36,289 nucleotides of DNA from JAWLBW01 sp041687475. GTDB lineage: Bacteria > J088 > JAWLBW01. Position 1 is the stretch's first letter. Every line of letters begins with the position of its first letter. Where the stretch lies: assembly GCA_041687475.1 (NCBI GenBank), contig JAWLBW010000007.1, positions 1 through 36,289 on the forward strand, given 5' to 3'. The translations under genes were made by a program, and so were the position numbers. The notes under the pieces are model-generated. The model had not been told where the DNA came from. It ran no database searches and worked only from the letters and a program-made list of their open reading frames with translations. Shown here one piece after another: positions 15,633-24,013 of this stretch.

Positions 15633-16355
15633 TTAATTCTGGGCGACGACGCGAATGGCTTCGGCCAGATCGATGCGCCCGGCGTACAGGGCCTTGCCAA
15701 CAATGGCGCCGGTAACGCGGGGTATGGCCGCCAGGTCGTGCAGATCCTTGACCTCGCTGATTCCACCCGAAGCGATGACCGGAATCGGGCTGGCCTCGGT
15801 CATCTCGCGCATGGCTTCGAGATTGGGACCGCTCAGCATTCCGTCGCGGCTGATGTCGGTGTAAATGATGGCGGCCACGCCGGCCTCGGCAAAACGCCTG
15901 GCCAGATCGGTTGCGCTGGTCGCGCTTACTTCGGCCCATCCGCGAACGGCCACTTTACCGTCCTTGGCGTCGATACCGACGATGATGCGGCCGGGCCAGC
16001 GGCGGCAGGCTTCTTCGACAAGGGCCGGATCTTCAAGGGCGATGGTGCCCAGAATGACCCGGTCGACACCGGCCTCGAGATACGAGGCAATGCGTTCGAG
16101 CGTACGAATGCCGCCGCCGACCTGCACCTTGCCCTTTACGGCGGCAACGATTTCACGAATGGCCGGCAGGTTGCGCGGCTCGCCGTCGAAGGCGCCGTCG
16201 AGGTCGACCACGTGAATGCGCGCGGCGCCGGCGGCTTCCCAGCGCGCGGCGGTTTCGCCGGGCGAATCGGAATAGACGGTGGCCTTGTCCATTTCGCCCT
16301 GCACGAGGCGAACGCACTGGCCTTCTTTCAAATCAATGGCGGGAATGATTTCCAT
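15633..16355 (-). CDS. hisA: ProFAR isomerase (HisA)
   Basis: A 240-residue (beta/alpha)8 barrel, 1-(5-phosphoribosyl)-5-[(5-phosphoribosylamino)methylideneamino] imidazole-4-carboxamide isomerase, acting just before HisH/HisF. The N-terminal MEIIPAIDLKEGQCVRLVQG holds the catalytic Asp (D8), and the second acid is in IIYTDISRDGM. Phosphate loops QVGGGIRTLE and ASGGISEVKD are present. The ATG at 16355 follows AGGAAAG. It lies between hisH (37-base gap) and hisF. Confidence 0.96.
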   Translation of the reverse strand: MEIIPAIDLKEGQCVRLVQGEMDKATVYSDSPGETAARWEAAGAARIHVVDLDGAFDGEPRNLPAIREIVAAVKGKVQVGGGIRTLERIASYLEAGVDRVILGTIALEDPALVEEACRRWPGRIIVGIDAKDGKVAVRGWAEVSATSATDLARRFAEAGVAAIIYTDISRDGMLSGPNLEAMREMTEASPIPVIASGGISEVKDLHDLAAIPRVTGAIVGKALYAGRIDLAEAIRVVAQN

Positions 16356-16392
16356 AACACTTTCCTGATGCTCGCCCGGCAGGCGCGTGAAT

Positions 16393-17007
16393 TCACGTTC
16401 GCGCGGCAAACGCCCGCAGCAGTTCCATGCCGCTTTCGCTGCTCTTCTCGGGGTGAAACTGGGCCGCCCACACATTATCGCGCGCGGCCAGCGAACAGAA
16501 TTCCAGTCCGTAGGTGGTGGTGGCGCCGATATCGTTTACGTCTTCGGGCGCCACGTAATAGCTGTGTACGAAGTACACGTACTTTCCGTCGAGGGCCTTG
16601 AGGGCGGGCTCGCGTACCGACAGGGTGTTCCACCCCATGTGGGGAATCTTCAGCAGGCGGCCGTTCTCCGACAGCTCGTCGGGAAAGCGCACGACTTTGC
16701 CGCGAAAGAGACCGAGCCCCTCATGGCGCCCGTACTCTTCGCTTTCCTCAAAGAAAATCTGCAGGCCCAGGCATACGCCGAGCAGCGGACGCCCGGTCTT
16801 TGCAAACGCGCGAATCGCCTCGTCGAGTCCGTGCTCGCGCAAATGGCGCATGGCATCGGGAAAAGCTCCGACGCCGGGCACCACCAGGCGATCGGCCGAC
16901 GTGACCCGGGCCGGATCGCTCACGGTCTCGGCCTGAACACCAATAGCTTCGAAGGCCTTCTGCACGCTGTGCAGATTGCCCATGCCGTAATCGACGATGC
17001 GTATCAT
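16393..17007 (-). CDS. hisH: Imidazole glycerol phosphate synthase, glutaminase subunit
   Basis: A 204-residue class I glutamine amidotransferase that supplies ammonia to HisF. The nucleophile cysteine is in PLLGVCLGLQIFFEESEE; the His-Glu pair is in AAQFHPEKSSESG. The N-terminal IVDYGMGNLHSVQKAFE and PGVGAFPDAM are typical of HisH. No strong ribosome site precedes ATG 17007, so translation may depend on coupling to hisB, whose stop lies 54 bases upstream. Confidence 0.96.
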   Translation of the reverse strand: MIRIVDYGMGNLHSVQKAFEAIGVQAETVSDPARVTSADRLVVPGVGAFPDAMRHLREHGLDEAIRAFAKTGRPLLGVCLGLQIFFEESEEYGRHEGLGLFRGKVVRFPDELSENGRLLKIPHMGWNTLSVREPALKALDGKYVYFVHSYYVAPEDVNDIGATTTYGLEFCSLAARDNVWAAQFHPEKSSESGMELLRAFAART

Positions 17008-17061
17008 GAAAGACTCGCAGCAGATGCGCGCAGAACATAAGGGGCATGCGCCCCGACCCGA

Positions 17062-17667
17062 TCAGAGCATGCCCTTGGTGCTCGGCAACCCGGTCACACG
17101 GCTGTCCATGCGCAACGCGCTCGAAAGCGCGCGGGTGAACGACTTGAACGTGCCCTCGATGATGTGGTGCATGTTGTGGCCGCGCAGCAGGTCGACGTGC
17201 GCGGTAATGCCCGCATTGTTCGTGAGCGCGATGAGAAATTCCTGCACCAGTTCGGCGTCGAACGTGCCTACCTTGTCGGTCGGGTACGGCACGTTGAACG
17301 TAAGGTGCGGACGCCCGCAGATGTCGAGCGACGTACGAATCAGCGCTTCCTGCATCGGCAGGGTGCATTCGCCGTAACGGTTAATGCCGGCCTTGTTGCC
17401 CCAGGCTTTCACGAGGGCCTGCCCGAGACAGATTCCGACGTCTTCGACGGTGTGGTGGTAGTCGATTTCGACATCGCCTTCGGCGTCGACGGTCAAATCG
17501 AAGCCGCCGTGCCGGGCAAACTGCTCGAGCATGTGGGTAAAGAAAGGAACCGGTGTCTTGACCATGTACTCGCCCGATCCGTCGATGTTGACGGTCAGCG
17601 CGATACGGGTTTCGTTGGTTTCCCGCTTCACTTCACCGATACGCTTGGTCTGCGTCATGGTTTTCAT
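17062..17667 (-). CDS. hisB: Imidazoleglycerol-phosphate dehydratase
   Basis: A 201-residue stand-alone dehydratase (no phosphatase domain) that makes imidazole acetol phosphate. Metal-binding motifs: FFTHMLEQFARHGGFD, DYHHTVEDVGICLGQA and GHNMHHIIEGTFKSF. Start 17667 (MKTMTQ) lies 5 bases after the hisD stop; ATG 17658 is an alternative. A small GGGGC/GCCCC hairpin (17041-17054) follows it but lacks a U run, so transcription can continue to hisH. Confidence 0.96.
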   Translation of the reverse strand: MKTMTQTKRIGEVKRETNETRIALTVNIDGSGEYMVKTPVPFFTHMLEQFARHGGFDLTVDAEGDVEIDYHHTVEDVGICLGQALVKAWGNKAGINRYGECTLPMQEALIRTSLDICGRPHLTFNVPYPTDKVGTFDAELVQEFLIALTNNAGITAHVDLLRGHNMHHIIEGTFKSFTRALSSALRMDSRVTGLPSTKGML

Positions 17668-17672
17668 CTTTT

Positions 17673-18977
17673 TCAGTCCTGCCTGACTCGAAGGCGCACC
17701 GAATCGCCGTGCGCCGTGAGGCCCTCGGCATCGGCCAGGGTAGTAATCGCACCGGCTTCACGGCGCAGGGCCGCGGCTTCGAACCTGATTACACTTGTTC
17801 GCTTGACGAAATCATACGGTCCGAGCGGCGAGCTGAATCGTGCCGTACCCCCGGTCGGAAGCACGTGGTTGGGTCCGGCCACGTAGTCGCCCACGGCTTC
17901 GGGGGTGTAGTGCCCGAGAAATACCGCGCCGGCATGGCGAATGCCCTTCAGCAATTCGTCTGCATCGGCGGCGCAGATTTCAAGGTGTTCGGGCGCGAAA
18001 CGATTGGCCAGGGCCAGCGCCTCTTCGGCGCTGCCGGTTTCGACGAGCAGGCCGTGCCGCGACAGCGAGGTACGGGCGATATCGCCGCGCAGAATGTCGA
18101 AGGACAGGCGTTCGAGCGATTTGCGCACCCGATCGCAGAACCCCGGCGACCAGGTAATGAGTCGTGAGACCGCGTCTTCGTCGTGCTCGGCCTGACTCAG
18201 CAGGTCCATGGCCACCCAGTCGGGATCGGCGGTGTCGTCGGCCAGCACGAGAATTTCGCTCGGTCCGGCTATCATGTCGATGCTGACGGCTCCGAAGACG
18301 AGGCGCTTGGCGGCGGCCACGTACTTGTTGCCCGGCCCCACGATCTTGTCGACGCGCGGCAGTCCGGCGCCGTAGGCAAGCGCGGCCACGGCCTGGGCGC
18401 CACCAACGCGAAAGACGCGGTCGACGCCGGCCACTTCGGCTGCGGCCAGCACCAGGGGCGAAATGCCTTCCTGCCCCGGCGGCGTAACCATGACGATTTC
18501 GGGCACGCCGGCAATACGCGCCGGTATGACGTTCATGAGCACCGACGAGGGATAGGTCGCCTTGCCGCCGGGCACGTACACGCCCACCCGATCCATGGGT
18601 ATGACGAGCTGGCCCAGGGTTTCGTCGGCCTGCCGATCCATGAAGCCCCGGGGTACCAGTTTTTCCTGATAGGCACGAATACGCTCGGCGGCGCGTCGCA
18701 GGGCATCGACTTCGACGGAAGGCGCGCGGCGCAGGGCCTCTTCGCGCTCTTCGCGGCTGACCTCGAGCGACGAAGCGTCGAGCGTCACGCCATCGAAACG
18801 CTGCGTATACTCGATGAGGGCTTCGACGCCCCGAGCGCGCACGTCATCGAGAATGGCACGCACGGCAGGCTCGACTTCAACCGTCGAGTCGACGCCCACG
18901 ACCGCGTGCTTTTCCATGTACTGTCCGAACTTCGGATCGTCGGAGCGGTACTGGCGTATGGAAAGGGCGGTCGTCAT
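17673..18977 (-). CDS. hisD: Histidinol dehydrogenase
   Basis: A 434-residue NAD- and zinc-dependent enzyme that carries out the last two oxidations to L-histidine. Signatures: VGVYVPGGKATYPSSVLM, VGGAQAVAALAYG, KIVGPGNKYVAAAKR, IAGPSEILVLAD, DLLSQAEHDEDA and the zinc-binding region HLEICA. The start codon overlaps the hisG stop by four bases (ATGA), indicating translational coupling. Confidence 0.97.
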   Translation of the reverse strand: MTTALSIRQYRSDDPKFGQYMEKHAVVGVDSTVEVEPAVRAILDDVRARGVEALIEYTQRFDGVTLDASSLEVSREEREEALRRAPSVEVDALRRAAERIRAYQEKLVPRGFMDRQADETLGQLVIPMDRVGVYVPGGKATYPSSVLMNVIPARIAGVPEIVMVTPPGQEGISPLVLAAAEVAGVDRVFRVGGAQAVAALAYGAGLPRVDKIVGPGNKYVAAAKRLVFGAVSIDMIAGPSEILVLADDTADPDWVAMDLLSQAEHDEDAVSRLITWSPGFCDRVRKSLERLSFDILRGDIARTSLSRHGLLVETGSAEEALALANRFAPEHLEICAADADELLKGIRHAGAVFLGHYTPEAVGDYVAGPNHVLPTGGTARFSSPLGPYDFVKRTSVIRFEAAALRREAGAITTLADAEGLTAHGDSVRLRVRQD

Positions 18978-19606
18978 GATGCCACCTGAGTCGTCGTGAC
19001 CTTGCGCAACCGTTCGACCAGCTCCTTGACCTCGTCGCTGCGTGTCTTCAGACTGGCCCGGTTGGCAATCAGAATGGTCGAGATCTCACAGATGATGTCG
19101 GTTTCTTCCAGGCCGTTTTCCTTGAGGGTGCGACCCGTCGACACCAGGTCGACGATGCAGTCGCTCAGCCCGGTCAACGGCGCAATCTCGATGGAGCCAT
19201 ACAACTTGATAAGCTCGATTTGCCGCCCCCTGGCGCTGAAGAACTTCTCGGCCAGACGCGGATATTTCGTGGCCACCACCAGCGGCGTCGGATCGGAGGT
19301 GTCGCCCGTCGGGCGCGCAACACTCAGGCGACAACGCCCGATACCCAGATCGAGCGGTTCGTAAACATCGGGGTTCTGTTCGAGCACCGTGTCGCGGCCG
19401 ACGATTCCGATGTCGGCGGCGCCATGTTCGACATAGGCGGGAACGTCGGTGGCGCGCACGATCATGACGCGCATGCCGTCGGCCGGAACCTCGTGAATCA
19501 GCTTCCGGCTCTCCTGCATCCACACGTCGACGTCATACCCGGCGCGGCGGAACAACTCGGCGGCTTCTTCCTGAATTCGGCCTTTGGCCAGAGCTAAGGT
19601 CAACAT
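18974..19606 (-). CDS. hisG: ATP phosphoribosyltransferase, short form (HisG-S)
   Basis: A 210-residue protein catalysing the first committed step of histidine synthesis. Conserved segments: LTLALAKGRIQEEAAELFRRAG, DVPAYVEHGAADIGIVGRDTVLE, KYPRLAEKFF, KLYGSIEIAPLTGLSDCIVDLVSTGRTLKENGL. It lacks the C-terminal regulatory ACT-like domain of the long form. Short-form enzymes normally need HisZ, a HisRS paralogue, for activity and feedback control; no hisZ is in the window. It sits 105 bases after murA and overlaps hisD by four bases. There is no strong ribosome site before ATG 19606. Confidence 0.96.
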   Translation of the reverse strand: MLTLALAKGRIQEEAAELFRRAGYDVDVWMQESRKLIHEVPADGMRVMIVRATDVPAYVEHGAADIGIVGRDTVLEQNPDVYEPLDLGIGRCRLSVARPTGDTSDPTPLVVATKYPRLAEKFFSARGRQIELIKLYGSIEIAPLTGLSDCIVDLVSTGRTLKENGLEETDIICEISTILIANRASLKTRSDEVKELVERLRKVTTTQVAS

Positions 19607-19711
19607 AACAAATCATCAGTGGGCCGTCGCCGGAAGACGCGAGCTTCGCTCGACAGGCGGGGCACCGTTCACACCCGGGCGATATTGCCGGCTCGTGAGA
19701 AGAGCACCGGG

Positions 19712-20977
19712 TCAGAAAAGCGTGGGTTCCTTGACGCGTTCGATTCGGGCGCCGAGGGCCGAGAGCTTATCTTCAATTCTCTCATATCCACGGTCAAGAT
19801 GGTAAATACGGCGTATCTCGGTTTCGCCCTCGGCAACGAGCCCGGCAAGCACGAGCGCGGCGCTGGCGCGCAGGTCGCTCGCCATCACCGGAGCGCCGGT
19901 AAGCCGGGGCACGCCGCGCACATTGGCCGACTTACCCTCGACTTCGATATTGGCGCCCATGCGGCGCAGCTCGCTCACGTGCATGAATCGGTTTTCGAAA
20001 ACATTCTCGACAATGACGCTCGATCCCTCGCCGATGGTAAGCAGGGCCATCATCTGCGCCTGCATGTCGGTCGGAAAACCCGGATACGGCCAGGTCTTCA
20101 GGCTGATGGCGCGGGGCGCCCGGTTCATGCGGGCGCGAATCGTGTCTTCGCCCACGTCGAGCACGACGCCGCATTCGAGCAGCTTCTCGAGCAGGGGCTC
20201 CTGATGCGACGGCATCACGTGGGTAACGGTAACGTCTCCCCTGGTCATGGCCGCGGCGACAAGGAAGGTGCCGGCTTCGATGCGATCGGGTATGACCGTA
20301 TGCTCGACACCCTTCAGCGACGGCACGCCGTGCACGGTAATGACGTCACCGCCGGCGCCCTCGATCTGCGCGCCCATGGCGTTGAGCATGTTGGCCAGAT
20401 CGATAATCTCGGGTTCGCGGGCGGCATTTTCGATGATGCTCGTGCCGTCGGCCAGGGCGGCGGCCATGAGCGTGTTCTCGGTACCGCCCACCGTCGACAC
20501 GTCGAAGTAAATGCGCGCACCTTTGAGACGGCGCGCCGACGCCTCGACGTAACCGTGGCTCAGGGTAATGGTGGCGCCCAGTTTCTCGAGGGCCTTCAGG
20601 TGCAGATCGACCGGACGCTCGCCGATGGCGCAGCCGCCCGGCATCGAAACCCGCGCCCTTCCCCACCGGGCCACCAGGGGGCCGAGCACGAGTACCGAGG
20701 CCCGCATGGTGCGAACGAGTTCGTAGGGCGCCTCGTGACTCGTGATGTCTTCGGTGGTGATGGTTACCACGTCGCCGTTCTTCTCGACACGGGCGCCGAG
20801 ACCGATCAGCAGGTTGGCCATCGTCGAAATATCGCGAAGCGAGGGAACGTTATGCAGGGTACAGGTACTCTCGGCAAGAAGACCGGCGGCCATGAGCGGA
20901 AGCGCCGAGTTCTTCGCGCCGCTGGTTCGAACCGTACCTTCGAGGCGTACACCACCTTCTACGACAATCGCATCCAT
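19712..20977 (-). CDS. murA: UDP-N-acetylglucosamine 1-carboxyvinyltransferase
   Basis: A 421-residue EPSP-synthase-fold enzyme that transfers enolpyruvate to UDP-GlcNAc, the first committed step of peptidoglycan synthesis. Signatures: GVRLEGTVRTSGAKNSALPLMAAGLL, the loop SMPGGCAIGERPVD with catalytic C116 (fosfomycin-sensitive type), TENTLMAAALADG, PDRIEAGTF, PGFPTDMQAQ and the C-terminal DLRASAALVLAGL. Start 20977 is one base after the prmC stop; the longer frame upstream runs within prmC and is rejected. MurA next to his genes is a known deltaproteobacterial arrangement. Confidence 0.97.
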   Translation of the reverse strand: MDAIVVEGGVRLEGTVRTSGAKNSALPLMAAGLLAESTCTLHNVPSLRDISTMANLLIGLGARVEKNGDVVTITTEDITSHEAPYELVRTMRASVLVLGPLVARWGRARVSMPGGCAIGERPVDLHLKALEKLGATITLSHGYVEASARRLKGARIYFDVSTVGGTENTLMAAALADGTSIIENAAREPEIIDLANMLNAMGAQIEGAGGDVITVHGVPSLKGVEHTVIPDRIEAGTFLVAAAMTRGDVTVTHVMPSHQEPLLEKLLECGVVLDVGEDTIRARMNRAPRAISLKTWPYPGFPTDMQAQMMALLTIGEGSSVIVENVFENRFMHVSELRRMGANIEVEGKSANVRGVPRLTGAPVMASDLRASAALVLAGLVAEGETEIRRIYHLDRGYERIEDKLSALGARIERVKEPTLF

Positions 20978-20978
20978 A

Positions 20979-21854
20979 TCATGACTCCAGGCGACGGGCG
21001 ATGAAGTATCGCGGCAACCCCGCCAGATCCTTGTGGAATTCGGCCGCGTACCCGGCCGAGGCAAGCAATGTTTCCAGGGCGGGCCGTTGGCGTGCGCCGA
21101 ACTCGCAGAACCACAGCGCACCGGGCTTGAGAACGGCGGGCAACCGATCGGCCAGCGTCTGAATGGCGTCGAGGCCCGACTCACCGGAAAACAGCGCCCC
21201 GTGGGGTTCCCATTCGCGCACGTCGGACGCGACTTCGGGATCGTTTTCGGCAATATACGGCGGATTCGAGACCACGAAGTCGAACGTCAGCCCCTCGACC
21301 GGCTCGACCCACGAGCCCTGATGAAAAACGATGCGCTCGGCCAACTGGTTTCGCTCGGCGTTGTCGCGAGCGACCGACAACGCGTCGGCGTCGACATCGA
21401 CCGCATGCACGGTGGCGTTAGGGTACTCGCCGGCAAGCGTCACGGCCAGCGCCCCGCTGCCGACGCCGAAATCGGCGGCCAGCCAGGCGCCGTCCTTTTC
21501 ATAGCGCTCGCGCACGGCATCGACCAGCAATTCGGTTTCGGGACGCGGCACAAGCACACGGCGGTCGACCTTGAAGGGCCGGCCGTAAAATTCCTTTTCG
21601 CCCAACAGGTAGGCGACCGGCTCACCGGCCGCGCGTCGCCTGATGAACTCGCGGTATTCGGCGCGCTCGGCATCGGTCACGGGCTTGTCGAAGTCGACAT
21701 ACAGCCGCAGCCGGTTGGCCTTGAGCACGTGCGCGAGCAGCAGCTCGGCATCGAGCCGCGGCGAGGGCGACCCCTTTTCGCCGAGATACCGGGCCGAGGT
21801 CTGCAGAAGACGCATGACCGTCCACGTATCGGGCTGTCCGTTTCCGTCGCTCAT
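20979..21854 (-). CDS. prmC: Release factor glutamine methyltransferase
   Basis: A 291-residue SAM-dependent enzyme that methylates the glutamine of the GGQ motif in release factors. The N-terminal helical substrate-binding part is followed by the methyltransferase fold: FGVGSGALAVTLA (motif I) and the catalytic VSNPPYIAE. EPVAYLLGEKEFYGRPFKVDRRVLVPRPETELLVD is diagnostic of PrmC. The first 10 codons are uncertain because a 14-base tandem repeat (21849-21886) duplicates ATG codons: ATGs at 21878, 21875 and 21854 are in frame. I choose 21854. Adjacent to its substrate's gene prfA. Confidence 0.95.
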   Translation of the reverse strand: MSDGNGQPDTWTVMRLLQTSARYLGEKGSPSPRLDAELLLAHVLKANRLRLYVDFDKPVTDAERAEYREFIRRRAAGEPVAYLLGEKEFYGRPFKVDRRVLVPRPETELLVDAVRERYEKDGAWLAADFGVGSGALAVTLAGEYPNATVHAVDVDADALSVARDNAERNQLAERIVFHQGSWVEPVEGLTFDFVVSNPPYIAENDPEVASDVREWEPHGALFSGESGLDAIQTLADRLPAVLKPGALWFCEFGARQRPALETLLASAGYAAEFHKDLAGLPRYFIARRLES

Positions 21855-21886
21855 CGGGCATCGCTCATCGGGCATCACTCATCGGG
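21849..21886. repeat. 14-base tandem repeat between prfA and prmC
   Basis: Two perfect copies of GCTCATCGGGCATC (21849-21862 and 21863-21876) are followed by a partial third, ACTCATCGGG. The unit is itself two related 7-mers. It covers the start region of prmC and duplicates its start codon context. Confidence 0.8.
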
Positions 21887-21887
21887 T

Positions 21888-22967
21888 CTACGCTTCCTGC
21901 CCGGCGCCCTTGAGCATTTCGGCCTGGAAGTGAGCGATGACCGGGTCGAGCACCTGATCGACGTCGCCGTCGATCACGGCCTGCAGGTTGTGCAGGGTCA
22001 ACCCCACGCGGTGATCGGTTACCCGTGACTGCGGGAAATTGTAGGTGCGAATCTTGCCGCTGCGATCGCCCGAACCCACCAATTCCTTGCGCTGGGCGCT
22101 GATGGAGGCGTGCTGTTCGGCCTGGGCCCGGTCGAGCAGGCGGCTTCGCAGCACCTTCATGGCCTTCTGCTTGTTTTTCAGCTGGCTCTTTTCGTCCTGG
22201 CAGGAAACGACGATGCCCGAGGGAATGTGGGTAATGCGCACCGCGCTGTCGGTGGTGTTGACGCTCTGGCCACCCGGTCCGCTCGATCGGAAGATGTCGA
22301 TGCGAAGATCATTGGGGTTCACGTCGACCTCGACTTCGTCGGCCTCGGGCATGACCGCCACGGTCACGGCGCTGGTGTGAATGCGTCCCTGCGCCTCGGT
22401 GGCGGGCACCCGCTGCACCCGGTGCACGCCGCTCTCGTACTTCATGCGCGAGTACACGTTCCGACCCGAGAGGCTGCAGATGATTTCCTTGTAGCCGCCC
22501 AGGCCGGTTTCGCTGGCCGAAAGTACCTCGACCTTCCACCCGCGTTGCTCGGCGTAGCGCGTGTACATGCGAAAGAGATCGGCCACGAACAGGCTTGCTT
22601 CTTCGCCGCCGGTACCGGCGCGTATTTCGAGAATGGCGTCTTTGGCGTCGTTGGGATCTTTGGGCAGAAGGGCGATCTTCAGCTCGTGTTCGAGGCTTTC
22701 GCTTCGATCTTCGAGCTCGCGCACATCGCCGCGGGCCATTTCACGCAGTTCGGGATCGCTCTCGTCGAGCAATTCGCGGGCCCCATCGAGATCGTTGCGC
22801 ACCTTGCGGTAGTCGCGGTACGAACGCACCACGTCTTCAAGGCTTGCATGCTCACGCGCGTACTGCTGAAACAGGCGCGGGTTCGCATTCACCTCGGGAT
22901 CGCTCATGAGCCGGGTGAGTTCTTCGTAACGCGCTTCGACGGCGTCGAGTTTCCGGTAGATATCCAT
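21888..22967 (-). CDS. prfA: Peptide chain release factor 1
   Basis: A 359-residue class I release factor. The tripeptide anticodon motif PAT (188-190, RVPATEAQGRIHTSA) matches the PxT of RF1, which reads UAA and UAG. The GGQ hydrolysis motif is at 232-234 (SSGPGGQSVNTTDSAVRITHIPSG). Start at ATG 22967 (MDIYRKLDAVEARYEEL) matches the family; a longer frame running through rpmE is rejected. No good Shine-Dalgarno is visible. An intrinsic terminator lies between rpmE and prfA, so prfA probably has its own promoter or depends on read-through. Confidence 0.97.
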   Translation of the reverse strand: MDIYRKLDAVEARYEELTRLMSDPEVNANPRLFQQYAREHASLEDVVRSYRDYRKVRNDLDGARELLDESDPELREMARGDVRELEDRSESLEHELKIALLPKDPNDAKDAILEIRAGTGGEEASLFVADLFRMYTRYAEQRGWKVEVLSASETGLGGYKEIICSLSGRNVYSRMKYESGVHRVQRVPATEAQGRIHTSAVTVAVMPEADEVEVDVNPNDLRIDIFRSSGPGGQSVNTTDSAVRITHIPSGIVVSCQDEKSQLKNKQKAMKVLRSRLLDRAQAEQHASISAQRKELVGSGDRSGKIRTYNFPQSRVTDHRVGLTLHNLQAVIDGDVDQVLDPVIAHFQAEMLKGAGQEA

Positions 22968-23039
22968 GCAGACGAAGGGCAGAGGCCACGCAGACAGCCG
23001 TCCGGAATCGGGTAGAGCGGCTTGGGGGACAGCAGAAAG

Positions 23040-23062
23040 AAAAAACGCCCCGTGCGGGGCGT
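23040..23062 (-). terminator. Rho-independent terminator after rpmE
   Basis: Reading leftward, ACGCCCC, a four-base loop and GGGGCGT are followed by TTTTTT, eight bases after the rpmE stop codon. A textbook intrinsic terminator. Confidence 0.88.
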
Positions 23063-23070
23063 GCGGCGTT

Positions 23071-23274
23071 TTATTTCTTGTTGCCGTATCGGCGCTGGAA
23101 CTTTTCGACGCGGCCCGTGGCGTCGACGAGCTTCTGTTTGCCCGTATAGAACGGATGGCACTTCGAGCAAATAGCGACTTCGATATCACCGACGGTCGTA
23201 CGCGTCTCGATGACGTTACCGCACGCACAGTTGATTTTGGCCGCTTCGTAAGTGGGATGAATGTCCGCTTTCAC
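23071..23274 (-). CDS. rpmE: 50S ribosomal protein L31, zinc-binding type
   Basis: A 67-residue ribosomal protein with the zinc ligands of the C+ form: C16 and C18 (CACG) and C36/C39 (ICSKCHPFYTGKQKLVDATGRVEKF). The start codon is GTG (23274), preceded by AGGAG. A candidate -10 TATGAT on the minus strand lies at 23324-23319, inside the palindrome CTCTATCATAGAG (23315-23327). L31 beside prfA is common in this gene order. Confidence 0.95.
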   Translation of the reverse strand: MKADIHPTYEAAKINCACGNVIETRTTVGDIEVAICSKCHPFYTGKQKLVDATGRVEKFQRRYGNKK

Positions 23275-23414
23275 GATCGACTCCTGTGTAAAAAATCAGG
23301 GGTTAAGCTGATCACTCTATCATAGAGGGCGTTGGGAAACAATAACGATCAGCGATCGAGAAGGAGAAGCACATCGAGACTGTGGGTACGGTGAGTTCAG
23401 CAGAAGAGGCGGCA

Positions 23415-23819
23415 TTAACCACTTCGGCGTTTGAACCCGGGGTCGTTAACCATGCGCCGGATTCCCTCCTTGAGAAGTGCAACCTGGAAATTCAGAAGTA
23501 ACCCCACGGGGTGACCGGCGAGGCGCAGGTATGTCAAGAGCTGGGCTTCATGAATAGGATGCAGTTTTTCGACACTCTTCACTTCGACCACCAACGTCTC
23601 TTCTATCAGGAGGTCGATACGGTAGCCACAATTGAGGTTTACCCCCCGAAACGACACCGGAACTCCAACTTCCGTTCTCACGGTCAATCCTTTCTCCACA
23701 AGCAGATGGCGCAGGCATGCCTTGTAGGTAGATTCAAGCAGGCCGGGGCCAAGCTCCCTGTGAACATCAATGGCGGCCTCTATCACGGTGCTTGTCAAGG
23801 CACTCCAGTTATCGTTCAT
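23415..23819 (-). CDS. GxxExxY family protein (PD-(D/E)XK nuclease-like)
   Basis: A 134-residue protein with the family-defining motif G-L-L-E-S-T-Y inside RELGPGLLESTYKACL, and a restriction-endonuclease-like core (CGYRIDLLIEETLVVEVKSVEKL), where the Asp and the E-x-K are the usual catalytic acids. The C-terminal QLLTYLRLAGHPVGLLLNFQ is also typical. Members are scattered across bacteria and their biological role is unknown. ATG 23819 is preferred over a longer frame because the protein matches family start and a TATATA box is six bases upstream, suggesting a leaderless transcript. Confidence 0.85.
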   Translation of the reverse strand: MNDNWSALTSTVIEAAIDVHRELGPGLLESTYKACLRHLLVEKGLTVRTEVGVPVSFRGVNLNCGYRIDLLIEETLVVEVKSVEKLHPIHEAQLLTYLRLAGHPVGLLLNFQVALLKEGIRRMVNDPGFKRRSG

Positions 23820-23825
23820 GGGCCG

Positions 23826-23831
23826 TATATA
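23826..23831 (-). promoter_or_regulatory. -10-like box directly upstream of the GxxExxY gene
   Basis: TATATA on the minus strand is six bases before the ATG at 23819. No -35 at 16-18 bases is evident. Confidence 0.35.
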
Positions 23832-23953
23832 GCACGCTCTTCTCCCAAAGGGGAAGCAAAATCGTACATTGCATCTTGCGGCCGATTCTCCTGTTCCCCC
23901 CTCACCGGGCTCACCGACTCGATGTGATCTCCCCCACTGCACTCACCCCGGGT

Positions 23954-23983
23954 TTGCCTCGCCCCCTCTCCCGGCGGTAGAAT
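23954..23983 (+). promoter_or_regulatory. dcd promoter
   Basis: TTGCCT (23954-23959), an 18-base spacer and TAGAAT (23978-23983), 30 bases before the dcd start. The spacer contains a 16-base sequence repeated exactly (inverted) at 31749-31764. Confidence 0.6.
23958..23973 (-). repeat. Copy of a dispersed 16-base GA-rich element
   Basis: The reverse complement, CGGGAGAGGGGGCGAG, is identical to 31749-31764 and similar to units at 31733-31748, 29828-29843 and 29844-29859. Confidence 0.55.
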
Positions 23984-24013
23984 ATCGATTCTTTTCAGCT
24001 TTCCGAGGGTATC

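Noticed and set aside
17041..17054. Terminator between hisB and hisH
   Set aside because: The GGGGC/GCCCC hairpin is short and has no U run; it should not end the operon.
23415..23819. GxxExxY protein as a defence nuclease or mobile element remnant
   Set aside because: Only the nuclease-like fold supports this; no partner, no repeats at its ends and no other defence gene are visible.
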